A stretch of DNA of 64,000 nt from Streptomyces cinerochromogenes. Its GTDB lineage: Bacteria; Actinomycetota; Actinomycetes; Streptomycetales; Streptomycetaceae. This document shows positions 32,355-40,098 of this stretch, piece after piece. How positions within the stretch are numbered: the stretch's first letter is position 1; each line of letters begins with the position of its first letter. Below the pieces are notes generated by a model, which ran no database searches, was not told where the DNA came from, and saw only the letters and a list, made by a program, of their open reading frames with translations. The translations under genes and the position numbers were made by a program. The DNA is taken from NCBI RefSeq assembly GCF_014648635.1, contig NZ_BMRM01000022.1, positions 62,001 through 126,000 on the forward strand. The letters run 5' to 3'.

Positions 32355-33607
32355 CGAGGGGACTCCCATCGCTGAGCGTCGCGGAGATCGTCGAAGGCCG
32401 ACCTCAAGGAGGTCAACGCGCGTTGCACGTGGGGCAGTTCCAACGGGGCGGGTGACGTGAGGCATTCGGTGCGGTCCTCGTCCGTGCCGCCCAGCAGCGG
32501 CCCGGTGGCGAGCCGTACGCGCAGCGCGCCGAGGTCGTCGCCGAAGCGGTGGCCGCCGGGCGCGGGCATGCCGAGCCGGGCGGTGAGCAGGTCCTCCAGT
32601 TCCTGTGCGTCGCCGACCCCCTGGGCGGCGAGCGGTTCGCGCAGCGGGGCGAGGTCGGCGTACAGATGGCGGCCGGCCTGCGGGGGCCGGGCCAGCGCGC
32701 CGGCGGCGACGACCGCGGTGTGCGCGGCGGCGGCCACGCGCGCGTGCAGCCGTACGGTGGCCTCGCGGCGTTCGGTGACGGGCGGCGGTTCGTCGAGGGC
32801 GTAGCCGGCGGCCGCGGCAACCGGGGCGGCGATCCGGGCGCCGAGGGCGGTGAGGATGTCGAGCACGCGCGCGTGGAGGTGCCGTCCGGCACCGGTGAGC
32901 GGGAAGCGGGCGACGGCGGCGGGCCAGCCGGGCGGCAGCAGGGCGCCGGCCAGGTCGGTGACGACGGTGACCTGCTCGGGCCACATCTCGGCGGGGCTGA
33001 GCAGCACGGTCTCGCGCGGGGCGTGCACGGTGTCGCGCCAGGTCTCGTCGCTGACCAGGTGCAGACCCTCGGCGGTGGCGGCCTCCACGGTCTCGTGCAG
33101 CAGTTCGGGCGGGGCGACGGTGGCGGTGGGGTCGTCGGCGACGGACAGCACCAGCAGCCGCGGGTCGCCGCCCTCGGCGCGGACCCGGCGCACCGTCTCC
33201 AGCAGCGCGTACGGGTCGGGGACGCCGCCGCTCTCGGCCGGGGTCGGCACGTGGTAGGCGGGCCGGCCGAGCACCCGGGCGTACGGCGCCCACCAGGCGG
33301 CGCAGGGCCGGGGCACGAGGATGTCCGCGCCGTCGCCGGCGAGCGCGGCGGTCAGGGCGAGCAGCAGGGCGGGGGCGCCGGGGCCGGCGGCCACCTGGTC
33401 GGGGACCGTGGGCAGTCCGCGCCGGGTCCAGTAGCCGCAGGCGGCCTCCAGCAGGGCGGGGGCGCCGCCGACGGGCTGGGCGTCGGCACGGCTCGCGGCG
33501 GAGGCCAGTACGGCGGAGAGTTCCGGGAGCACGGGCAGGCCGTCGGCGGGGAGGGGCGGGCCGTAGCGGACGGGGCCGTGGTCCTCCCCGGGGTCCGTCC
33601 GCCGCAT
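32351..33607 (-). CDS. Aminotransferase-fold protein lacking any lysine (pseudoenzyme candidate)
   Basis: A 418-aa protein laid out like a class I/II PLP-dependent aminotransferase: VAAGPGAPALLLALTAAL, the large-domain strand LLVLSVADDPTATVAPPELL, HLVSDETWRDTVHAPRETV at the position of the conserved Asp (D-E-x-Y in active enzymes), and a late Arg-containing small domain. At the Schiff-base position, where SFSK is expected, it has VVTDLAGALLPPGWP. The translation contains no lysine anywhere, so it cannot form the PLP aldimine. It starts at ATG 33607 and is coupled to the MBL-fold gene by ATGA. The role may be regulatory or binding; it is unknown. Confidence 0.72.
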   Translation of the reverse strand: MRRTDPGEDHGPVRYGPPLPADGLPVLPELSAVLASAASRADAQPVGGAPALLEAACGYWTRRGLPTVPDQVAAGPGAPALLLALTAALAGDGADILVPRPCAAWWAPYARVLGRPAYHVPTPAESGGVPDPYALLETVRRVRAEGGDPRLLVLSVADDPTATVAPPELLHETVEAATAEGLHLVSDETWRDTVHAPRETVLLSPAEMWPEQVTVVTDLAGALLPPGWPAAVARFPLTGAGRHLHARVLDILTALGARIAAPVAAAAGYALDEPPPVTERREATVRLHARVAAAAHTAVVAAGALARPPQAGRHLYADLAPLREPLAAQGVGDAQELEDLLTARLGMPAPGGHRFGDDLGALRVRLATGPLLGGTDEDRTECLTSPAPLELPHVQRALTSLRSAFDDLRDAQRWESPR

Positions 33608-33716
33608 GTCCGCCTCCGCGCAGTCCGTGTGTCTTCCCGTGATCTCCGGGCGGTGCTCTCGGGAACCTGTCTACCCCCCGGACGGCCCTCCATGGGCGGT
33701 GCCGGAGTTGCCCAGG

Positions 33717-34571
33717 TCACACGCTGGGGGGTTCGCCGCTCAGGAAGCGCCGGCGGCCGTGCACCCGGTAGACGGCGCCCGCGCAGGCGGCGGCGAGGCA
33801 GGCGGCGCCGGCGGCGAGCGCCGGCACCGAGTCGTTGAAGGTGCCGCCCTGTCCCGCGTCCACGCCTCGCTGGACGGCTGCCGATCCGTGCCCGTCCGGG
33901 CAGTCCGCCCCGCGGGGGTCCTGGCACGCGTGGTCGTCGCGTGCCCCCTGGTCGCGCCCGGTGTTCCCCCACCCGGAACCGTCCTGCGCACCCCCGTCGC
34001 GCCCGGCGCCGACCTGCCCGGAATCCTCGCGTCCGGTGCTGTCGCGCCCGCCGGCGCCCGGCCCGGTGCTCTCCCGCCCCGCACCGTCCGGCCCGACACC
34101 GTCCGGCCCGACACCGTCCGGCCCGGCGCCGACCTGACCCGTACCGTCGCGCCCGGACCCGTCCTGACCGGGACCGACCGGGCCGGCGCTCTCCCGCCCC
34201 GCCGCCGGCTCCCCCGACCCCGGCTCCCCCGACCCCGGCTCCCCCACCCCGTCGCGCACGGCCCCGAGCCGACCGGCGCCGTCCGGCCCCACGACGGCGG
34301 CCCCGGCACCGTCGGCCCCCGCACCGTCCGGTGCCGCACCGAGCGGCCCGCCCCCGCCCCCGTCGGGCACCGCCCCCTCCAGCCCGCCCTCGGAACACGG
34401 CATGCCGGCCGGTGACGTGCCGTCGGGGGTGTCCGGCACCAGCGCGGTGACGGGATCGCAGGACGCGGTGGCGGTGGGGCCACCGGGAACGGCCCGCGCG
34501 ACCGGGCCGGTGACGGCGAGCACGGCACCGGCGGCGAAGGCGACGGACAGGGCGCGGGCGGTGCGGCGCAT
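33717..34571 (-). CDS. Secreted or membrane-anchored Gly/Asp-rich low-complexity protein
   Basis: A 284-aa protein I cannot assign to a family. A signal peptide (ARALSVAFAAGAVLAVTGPVARA) is followed by a short Cys-containing segment, then about 150 residues of degenerate repeats built from Gly, Asp, Arg, Ser and Gln (GPDGVGPDGVGPDGAG, GRDGTGQVGAGPDG). A second Cys pair follows (CQDPRGADCPDG), then a C-terminal hydrophobic helix (ALAAGAACLAAACAGAVY) and a basic tail. This topology suggests a membrane-anchored, wall-spanning stalk. There is no LPXTG sorting motif. ATG 34571 has GAGGAG upstream. Confidence 0.65.
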   Translation of the reverse strand: MRRTARALSVAFAAGAVLAVTGPVARAVPGGPTATASCDPVTALVPDTPDGTSPAGMPCSEGGLEGAVPDGGGGGPLGAAPDGAGADGAGAAVVGPDGAGRLGAVRDGVGEPGSGEPGSGEPAAGRESAGPVGPGQDGSGRDGTGQVGAGPDGVGPDGVGPDGAGRESTGPGAGGRDSTGREDSGQVGAGRDGGAQDGSGWGNTGRDQGARDDHACQDPRGADCPDGHGSAAVQRGVDAGQGGTFNDSVPALAAGAACLAAACAGAVYRVHGRRRFLSGEPPSV

Positions 34572-34964
34572 GGGAGGGGCTCCTCGGCGGACTGCGGCGG
34601 ACTGGGCGGACTGACGACGGGCTGCGAGGGACTGAGGGCGGGCCGGGACGGACTGCGGCGGTACGGCGGGCACCGGCGCACCGGTACGGCGGAGACGCCG
34701 TGCGGCGCCCGGGTACGGCAGGCGCGGGGGCTGGTACGGGGGCACGGGGCGTGCCCTCGCTGCCATGACAGCCCGCGCGTGGCCGTACCGCGCGCGGCCG
34801 GAGCCCATTCGCGGGACACACGGGGCCGGCCGGGTGACGGCGCCGGACGGCATCCCCACGGCACCGGGACGGCACGGGCCCGGAGGTTTTCCGTCCACCT
34901 CGCAGGTGACTCGGTATCCGCTGACCGGACCGTCCGCTTCATACTGCACCGGGGAGGTCTCTCC
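34572..34964. other. 393-bp divergent spacer
   Basis: This region separates the leftward low-complexity protein from the rightward TPP enzyme. The left part is rich in GGACTG/GGACTGCGGCGG-like words (34595-34670). I find no clear palindrome, hairpin or GTTT-N15-GGGTAC-type promoter. A CGGTAT hexamer at 34912-34917 has no fitting -35. The frame of the TPP gene is open back to 34779, but without conserved sequence. Confidence 0.4.
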
Positions 34965-36761
34965 ATGAGCACCAAGGTCGCCGACCACATCCTGGAACGC
35001 TTGCGCGCGTGGGGCGTGGAACAGGTCTTCGGCTATCCGGGCGACGGCATCAACGGGCTGCTCGCCGCCTGGGGCCGCGCCGAGGACCAGCCGCGGTTCA
35101 TCCAGTCCCGGCACGAGGAGATGTCCGCCTTCCAGGCCGTCGGGTACGCGAAGTTCAGCGGGCGCATCGGGGTGTGCGCGGCGACCTCGGGGCCCGGTGC
35201 CATCCACCTGCTCAACGGTCTGTACGACGCGAAGCTGGACCACGTGCCGGTGCTGGCGATCGTCGGCCAGACCAACCGGACCGCGATGGGCGGCTCCTAC
35301 CAGCAGGAGGTCGACCTCCACACGCTGTACAAGGACGTCGCCTCGGAGTTCGTGGAGACGGTGACGGTGCCCGAGCAACTGCCGAACGTGCTGGACCGGG
35401 CGATCCGCACGGCGTACGCCCGGCGCTGCCCGACCGCCCTGATCATCCCGGGCGACGTGCAGGAGCTGGACTACTCCCCGCCGACGCACGAGTTCAAGAT
35501 GGTGCCCTCCAGCCTGGGCATGAGCGAGTACTCCATGACCCCGACGGACGAGGCGCTGCGCCGGGCGGCGGACGTGCTGAACGCGGGCGACAAGGTGGCC
35601 GTCCTGGTCGGCCAGGGCGCCGCCGGTGCGGTCGCGGAGGTGCGGGAGATCGCCGAGCTGCTCGGCGCGGGGGTGGCGAAGGCGCTGCTCGGCAAGGACG
35701 TGCTGAGCGACGAGCTGCCGTACGTGACGGGGCCGATCGGGCTGCTGGGCAGCCGGCCGTCGTACGAGATGATGCGGGACTGCGACACGCTGCTGACGAT
35801 CGGCTCGTCGTTCCCGTACACGCAGTTCATGCCGGACTTCGGCAAGGCGCGCGGCGTGCAGATCGACATCGACCCGCACATGATCGGCATGCGCTACCCG
35901 TACGAGGTGAACCTGGTCGGTGACGCCCGGTCGACGCTGCGCCGGCTGATCCCGCTGCTGAAGACGGACCGCGGCGGACGCGAGTGGTACGACACGGTGT
36001 GCGCGAACGTGAAGCGCTGGCACGAGACGATGGAGCGGCGGGCCGCTCTGACGGCCGATCCGATCAACCCGGAGTACGTGGCCCGGGCGCTGGACCCGCT
36101 CCTGCCGGACAACGCGATCCTCACCTCCGACTCGGGTTCGGTCGCCAACTGGTACGCCCGGCACATCACGATGCGGCCGGGCATGCGCGGCTCGCTGTCC
36201 GGGACGCTGGCGACGATGGGGCCGGGGGTGCCGTACGCGATCGGGGCGAAGTTCGCCCACCCCGACCGGCCGGTGTTCGCGCTGGTCGGGGACGGGGCGA
36301 TGCAGATGAACGGCCTGGCGGAGATGATCACGGCCGCGAAGTACCAGGACCGCTGGTCGGATCCGCGGCTCGTGGTCGCCGTGTGGAACAACCACGACCT
36401 GAACCAGGTGACGTGGGAGATGCGCGCGATGGAGGGAGCCCCCTCCTTCCTGCCGTCGCAGTCGATCCCGGACGTGCAGTACGCGGCGTTCGCCCGGTCG
36501 CTCGGGCTGACCGGCATCCGGGTGGAGAAGCCGGAGGACGTGGAGTCGGGCTGGCGGGCCGCGCTGGAGGCGGACGGCCCGGTGGTCATCGAGTTCCTCA
36601 CCGACCCCGCCGTACCGCCGATCCCGCCGCACGCCACCTGGGAGCAGATGGAGGCGACGGCCGCGTCGATCCTGAAGGGGGACGCCGACCGTGGTTCGGT
36701 GATCAAGCAGGGGCTGAAGGCGAAGGTGCAGGAGTTCCTGCCCGGCCGGCAGAAGCAGTAG
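34965..36761 (+). CDS. Thiamine pyrophosphate-dependent enzyme (PoxB/acetolactate synthase-like)
   Basis: A 598-aa TPP-dependent decarboxylase of the pyruvate oxidase/acetolactate synthase group. The N-terminal PYR domain has VFGYPGDGINGLLAAWG and the catalytic Glu (QSRHEEMSAFQAVGYAK). The central domain binds FAD or is a relic of that. The PP domain carries the TPP motif, starting FALVGDGAMQMNGLAEM and ending VAVWNNHDLNQVTWEM. ATG 34965 has GGGGAGG upstream. The PoxB-like group oxidises pyruvate to acetate and CO2 with electrons to quinone; the presence of an NDH-2-like protein nearby fits a respiratory stress role. The exact substrate is not proven. Confidence 0.85.
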   Translation: MSTKVADHILERLRAWGVEQVFGYPGDGINGLLAAWGRAEDQPRFIQSRHEEMSAFQAVGYAKFSGRIGVCAATSGPGAIHLLNGLYDAKLDHVPVLAIVGQTNRTAMGGSYQQEVDLHTLYKDVASEFVETVTVPEQLPNVLDRAIRTAYARRCPTALIIPGDVQELDYSPPTHEFKMVPSSLGMSEYSMTPTDEALRRAADVLNAGDKVAVLVGQGAAGAVAEVREIAELLGAGVAKALLGKDVLSDELPYVTGPIGLLGSRPSYEMMRDCDTLLTIGSSFPYTQFMPDFGKARGVQIDIDPHMIGMRYPYEVNLVGDARSTLRRLIPLLKTDRGGREWYDTVCANVKRWHETMERRAALTADPINPEYVARALDPLLPDNAILTSDSGSVANWYARHITMRPGMRGSLSGTLATMGPGVPYAIGAKFAHPDRPVFALVGDGAMQMNGLAEMITAAKYQDRWSDPRLVVAVWNNHDLNQVTWEMRAMEGAPSFLPSQSIPDVQYAAFARSLGLTGIRVEKPEDVESGWRAALEADGPVVIEFLTDPAVPPIPPHATWEQMEATAASILKGDADRGSVIKQGLKAKVQEFLPGRQKQ

Positions 36762-36779
36762 CCGTGCGGCACGGACCCC

Positions 36780-36804
36780 GTGTCGGACGCGCGGCACCGG
36801 GTAC
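36780..36804 (+). promoter_or_regulatory. SigB-type promoter candidate for DUF2795 gene
   Basis: GTGT (36780-36783), a 15-bp spacer and GGGTAC (36799-36804) match the GNNT-N14-16-GGGTAC/T pattern of the streptomycete stress sigma factor SigB family. The DUF2795 start lies 34 bp downstream. The same GTGT-N15-GGGTAC spacing recurs at 38832. Confidence 0.6.
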
Positions 36805-36837
36805 GCGGTGCGGACCTTCGACCCTCTGGAGGGAGAT

Positions 36838-37215
36838 ATGCAGCGAGGCAGCGACCGGCTGAGCGTCCATCGGGACGACGAGATGAAGCACGAACTGAAG
36901 GGACTGCTCCGGTCCGGCCATCCCACGCGTGTCGAGGAGTGGCACGACCCGGAGCCGGCCGCGGACGACGACCCGGAGGTCTGGAGCGGCCCGGTGGGCG
37001 GCCTGGGTTCTCCGGCGGCGCTGGAGCGGACCCGGCTGGAGCTGGCCCGGCACCTGAGCCGGCACGACTTCCCCGCGAAGGCGGGCGAGCTGGCCCGGGC
37101 GCTGCGCCGCGGCAACGCGCCGGGCGGACTGGTCGACGCGGTGGCCGGGCTCCGGCACGGGCACCGGTACGAGAACGTGCAGCAGCTGGCCGAGGCGCTG
37201 GTGGGCGGCGCATGA
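36838..37215 (+). CDS. DUF2795 domain protein
   Basis: A 125-aa soluble protein. Residues about 75-125 match the DUF2795 pattern seen in actinobacterial stress-associated proteins (HDFPAKAGELARALRRGNAP ... YENVQQLAEAL). The N-terminal part is charged and probably disordered. No biochemical function is known. ATG 36838 with GGAGGGAG upstream is preferred over an earlier in-frame start at 36808, which would lie almost on the predicted transcript start. Its stop overlaps the next gene by ATGA. Confidence 0.75.
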   Translation: MQRGSDRLSVHRDDEMKHELKGLLRSGHPTRVEEWHDPEPAADDDPEVWSGPVGGLGSPAALERTRLELARHLSRHDFPAKAGELARALRRGNAPGGLVDAVAGLRHGHRYENVQQLAEALVGGA

Positions 37216-37865
37216 GCCGGGATCAGGCGGCGGAGATCGCGCGGGGCGCCACGGTCGACGTGGGGGACGTCACCACGCGGTTTCTGCTCTACGGGCTGCT
37301 GCCCGGCTGGTTCCTGCCGGGGCTCGCGGACTGGGCGATGCACCGGCGCACCCGGATCGAGGACACGACGGGGACGAAGGAGTCCCTGATCCACTCACTG
37401 ATGATGGCCGAGGTGGGCCTGCCCATCGCGCTCACCCTGCGCTACGAGGTCAACCCGCTGCTGCTGTCGGTGCAGCTGGGCGCGGCGGCGGTGCACGAGG
37501 CGACGGCGCTGTGGGACGTGCGGACGGCCGTCGACAGCGACCGTGAGGTCAGGCCGGTCGAGCAGCACATCCACAGCTTCCTGGAGTCGCTGCCGTTCGG
37601 CGGGCTGGCCTCGCTGATGTGCCTGCACGCCGATCAGGTGCGGTCGCTGCTCGCCGGCGGGCGCGGGGATCCGGACGCCTGGCGTCTGGTGCCGCGCCGG
37701 CGCCCGCTGTCGGCGGGCTACCTGGCGGGCATCGGTCTCGCGATCGGCGTGTGCGTGCTGCTGCCGTACGGCGAGGAGCTGGTGCGCTGCCGGCGGGCGG
37801 CCCGCGCCCGGAAGCGGCGCGCCCGGGTCCACCGGGCGGTGCTGAGGAAAGTGAAAGGGAACTGA
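37212..37865 (+). CDS. Unassigned membrane protein
   Basis: A 217-aa protein I do not recognise. Visible features: an N-terminal amphipathic segment, a hydrophobic stretch (FLLYGLLPGWFLPGLADW), a His-containing central part (RTRIEDTTGTKESLIHSLMM, VEQHIHSFLES), another membrane segment near 65-95 and a C-terminal one (AGYLAGIGLAIGVCVLLPYG) followed by a very basic tail. The spread His and acidic residues in membrane helices could bind metal. It is coupled to the DUF2795 gene by ATGA and followed 5 bp later by DJ-1. Confidence 0.65.
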   Translation: MSRDQAAEIARGATVDVGDVTTRFLLYGLLPGWFLPGLADWAMHRRTRIEDTTGTKESLIHSLMMAEVGLPIALTLRYEVNPLLLSVQLGAAAVHEATALWDVRTAVDSDREVRPVEQHIHSFLESLPFGGLASLMCLHADQVRSLLAGGRGDPDAWRLVPRRRPLSAGYLAGIGLAIGVCVLLPYGEELVRCRRAARARKRRARVHRAVLRKVKGN

Positions 37866-37870
37866 GAATC

Positions 37871-38413
37871 ATGCGTATCGCGTTTCTGGTGGCACCGGAG
37901 GGTGTCGAGCAGGTCGAGCTGACCGAGCCGTGGAAGGCGGCCTCGGACGCCGGGCACGAACCGGTGCTGGTGTCGACCGAGCCGGGGAAGATCCAGGCGT
38001 TCAACCACCTGGACAAGGCGGACACGTTCCCCGTGGACGAGGTCGTGGCCGAGACGTCGGCCGGGTCGTTCGGCGGGCTGGTGCTGCCGGGCGGGGTCGC
38101 GAACCCGGACTTCCTGCGGATGGACGAGAAGGCCGTCGCGTTCGTGAAGGACTTCTTCGAGCGGGGCCGTCCGGTGGCCGCGATCTGTCACGCGCCGTGG
38201 ACGCTGGTGGAGGCGGACGTCGTACGCGGCCGGGTGCTGACGTCCTGGCCGAGCCTTCGGACCGACATCCGCAACGCCGGCGGCACCTGGGTGGACGAGC
38301 AGGTGAAGATCTGCGACCACGGCTCCAACCAGCTGGTGACCAGCCGCAAGCCGGACGATCTGAAGGCGTTCTGCGACGCGTTCCTGCACGTGTTCGCCGG
38401 CGAGCCCGGCTGA
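37871..38413 (+). CDS. DJ-1/PfpI family protein (type 1 glutamine amidotransferase-like)
   Basis: A 180-aa DJ-1/PfpI-superfamily protein. The nucleophile elbow cysteine is in VAAICHAPWTLVEADVV and the conserved Gly-rich turn is LVLPGGVANPDFLR. Members act as stress proteins, deglycase-like enzymes or intracellular proteases; which applies here cannot be told. It is the last gene of the DUF2795-membrane protein-DJ-1 unit and is followed by a strong terminator at 38465. Confidence 0.88.
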   Translation: MRIAFLVAPEGVEQVELTEPWKAASDAGHEPVLVSTEPGKIQAFNHLDKADTFPVDEVVAETSAGSFGGLVLPGGVANPDFLRMDEKAVAFVKDFFERGRPVAAICHAPWTLVEADVVRGRVLTSWPSLRTDIRNAGGTWVDEQVKICDHGSNQLVTSRKPDDLKAFCDAFLHVFAGEPG

Positions 38414-38464
38414 CCGCCGCGAGAGTCGACCGTACCGGGAGGTACCGGGAGACGGGAGAGTGTC

Positions 38465-38492
38465 GAGGGCCGGCCCGCCGGGGCCGGCCCTC
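38465..38492 (+). terminator. Strong hairpin terminator after DJ-1
   Basis: GAGGGCCGGCCC (38465-38476) and GGGCCGGCCCTC (38481-38492) form a perfect 12-bp stem with a 4-nt loop, followed by TTCGG. It ends the rightward DUF2795-DJ-1 unit. Confidence 0.8.
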
Positions 38493-38530
38493 TTCGGTGT
38501 GCGGTGGGGGTTTCGGTGTGCGGTGGGGGT
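38493..38530. repeat. Perfect 19-bp tandem duplication
   Basis: TTCGGTGTGCGGTGGGGGT occurs twice head to tail, directly after the terminator stem and before the DUF6158 stop. It is non-coding and looks like a recent slippage event. Confidence 0.85.
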
Positions 38531-38555
38531 CGGGGAGGAGGTCGCGGGGCCGGGG

Positions 38556-38843
38556 TCAGGTGGCGGGGGTGCCCGGAGCGGCCGCCTCGCCGCAGCTTCG
38601 TTCGCGGGCGCCCTCACGGGTGCGGCCCGCGCTCACCAGGCGGCGGGGGTTGCGGCGCAGATACTCGCCCTCCAGCTGTGCCATGCGCTCGTTGTGGGCC
38701 CGCAGCGCGTCGTTGGAGCCGTACAGGAGTGTGTCGTGGCGCGTGCGGTGGATGGTCTCCAGCTCCTTCATGAGCTGCTGGTCGTCCAGCCGGCTGGGGT
38801 CGACTCCGGTCATGGTGGTGCCCCGCTCGTCGTGTTCGTTCAT
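38556..38843 (-). CDS. DUF6158 family small protein
   Basis: A 95-aa protein matching the actinobacterial DUF6158 group as I recall it (GVDPSRLDDQQLMKELETIH, RTRHDTLLYGSNDALRAH, EYLRRNPRR). It is predicted to be mostly helical; no function is known. ATG 38843 and ATG 38813 (TGVDPSRL) are both possible, neither with a strong ribosome-binding site. It is divergent from the baeRF2 gene. Confidence 0.72.
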   Translation of the reverse strand: MNEHDERGTTMTGVDPSRLDDQQLMKELETIHRTRHDTLLYGSNDALRAHNERMAQLEGEYLRRNPRRLVSAGRTREGARERSCGEAAAPGTPAT

Positions 38844-38856
38844 GGGCTTCGGGTAC
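38832..38856 (+). promoter_or_regulatory. SigB-type promoter candidate for the Rv2629/Balon-like gene
   Basis: GTGT (38832-38835), 15 bp and GGGTAC (38851-38856) match the SigB-family pattern, with the same -35 word and spacing as the DUF2795 promoter. The predicted transcript would start near 38864, giving a leader of about 37 nt with GGAGG before GTG 38901. Confidence 0.6.
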
Positions 38857-38900
38857 CCGCCCGGCGTGCACTGCCCCCGAGCGATTTCCGGGAGGAATCC

Positions 38901-40019
38901 GTGGAGCTCGCGTTCCTGAATCCACTGTACGAACATCCGGGGCCCTGGGCCTCCGCATACATGGACCTGTCCCAGCACGACGCGGACATGCACCACCAGC
39001 GCCGTCTGGCGGCGGACGCGGTGTCCCGGCGTCTGCGCGAGCAGGGCGCCGACGAGGCCACCTGCCGGGCGGTACGGGACGCGCTGGAGGAGCTCGTGCG
39101 CAGCACCGAGCCGTACGGCAGGGCCGTGTTCGCCCGGGACGGCGAGGTGGCGCTGCAGGTCCCGCTGACCCAGGCCCCGCCCCAGGGCCTGGTGCACTGG
39201 GGCACGCTGCCGCATGTCACGCCGCTGCTGGACCTGGCCGGTGAGGACCCGGTGTCGCTGGTGGCGTACATCGACCGCACCGGGGCCGACTTCGAGCTGC
39301 GCAGCGCGGTGCTCCAGGAGGAGGCCGGGCATGTCACGGGCAGCCGGCAGTGGCCGATGCACCGGGCGAAGGCCTCCGACTGGTCCGAGCGGCACTTCCA
39401 GCTGAAGGTGGAGAACACCTGGGAGCACAACGCCCGGGAGATCGCCGAGGCGCTCGCGGCCTGCCAGGCCGAGACCGGGGCCGACCTGCTGGTCCTGTGC
39501 GGGGAGGACCGGGAGTGCCGGTCGGTGCGCGAGCAGTTGCCCAGGCATCTGCACGAGCGGACGGTGGAGGCCGCGCACGGCATCGGCAGCAGGCTGCTGC
39601 CCCGTGAGGTGGAGGAGATCCGTACCCGGCACGTCCGGGAGCGGATCCTGGCCGAGGTGGACCGCTACCGGGCCGCCCGGACGCGCGACGAGGAGCGGCG
39701 GACGGCCGCCGACGAGGGGGTGCCGCAGCTGATCGAGGCGGCCCGCGAACACCGGCTGGCCGAGCTGCTGATCCGCCCGGACGGACCGGACACGCACCGC
39801 GAGGTGTGGATCGGTGAGGCACCGGACCAGCTGGCGGCCCGCCGTACGGAGCTGAGGAACCTGGGCGAGGAGCACGCCTGGCCGGCCCGCGCCGACGACG
39901 CGCTGGTCCGTGCGGCCGTGGTGACGGACGCGCCGGTCCTGTCGCTGACCCCGGTCCTGGAGGCCACCGGCGAGGACGTCCCGGCGGGCGGCATGGGCGC
40001 GCTGCTGCGCTGGACGTAG
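38901..40019 (+). CDS. baeRF2-type release-factor-like protein (Rv2629/Balon-like hibernation factor candidate)
   Basis: A 372-aa protein resembling mycobacterial Rv2629, a bacterial archaeo-eukaryotic-release-factor-like protein whose relatives (Balon) bind the ribosomal A site in dormant cells. Stretches matching what I recall of Rv2629 are PLLDLAGEDPVSLVAYIDRTGADFEL (positions about 97-122), WSERHFQLKVENTWEHNAREIAE, LLVLCGEDRECRSVREQLP and the ending GGMGALLRW. The GGQ hydrolysis motif of release factors is absent, as expected for hibernation or rescue proteins. GTG 38901 has GGGAGG upstream and a SigB-type promoter 45 bp before it. A stress role is inferred from family and promoter. Confidence 0.75.
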   Translation: MELAFLNPLYEHPGPWASAYMDLSQHDADMHHQRRLAADAVSRRLREQGADEATCRAVRDALEELVRSTEPYGRAVFARDGEVALQVPLTQAPPQGLVHWGTLPHVTPLLDLAGEDPVSLVAYIDRTGADFELRSAVLQEEAGHVTGSRQWPMHRAKASDWSERHFQLKVENTWEHNAREIAEALAACQAETGADLLVLCGEDRECRSVREQLPRHLHERTVEAAHGIGSRLLPREVEEIRTRHVRERILAEVDRYRAARTRDEERRTAADEGVPQLIEAAREHRLAELLIRPDGPDTHREVWIGEAPDQLAARRTELRNLGEEHAWPARADDALVRAAVVTDAPVLSLTPVLEATGEDVPAGGMGALLRWT

Positions 40020-40020
40020 C

Positions 40021-40052
40021 GCGGCAGGACGGTCTCGCGGCAGGACGGTCTT
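40021..40052. repeat. 16-bp tandem duplication after the baeRF2 gene
   Basis: GCGGCAGGACGGTCTC and GCGGCAGGACGGTCTT (15 of 16 identical) lie head to tail directly after the stop codon. Confidence 0.8.
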
Positions 40053-40074
40053 CGCGGGAGCGGGCGCCGAACGG

Positions 40075-40098
40075 GCGGGCCCGGGCTACCGGGCCCGC
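40075..40098. terminator. Bidirectional hairpin between baeRF2 and ABC-F genes
   Basis: GCGGGCCCGG (40075-40084) pairs with CCGGGCCCGC (40089-40098) around a 4-nt loop that contains part of the ABC-F stop codon. It would serve both convergent genes. Confidence 0.65.

Noticed and set aside
33717..34571. Cell-wall sorting signal in the low-complexity secreted protein
   Set aside because: The C-terminal helix and basic tail fit a membrane anchor, but there is no LPXTG or LAXTG motif before them.
34912..34917. CGGTAT as a SigB-type -10 for the TPP enzyme
   Set aside because: No GNNT word lies 14-16 bp upstream; the nearest GTTT is about 22 bp away.
36808..36837. Earlier start for the DUF2795 protein at 36808
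   Set aside because: It would lie at or before the predicted transcript start, while ATG 36838 has a well-placed GGAGGGAG.
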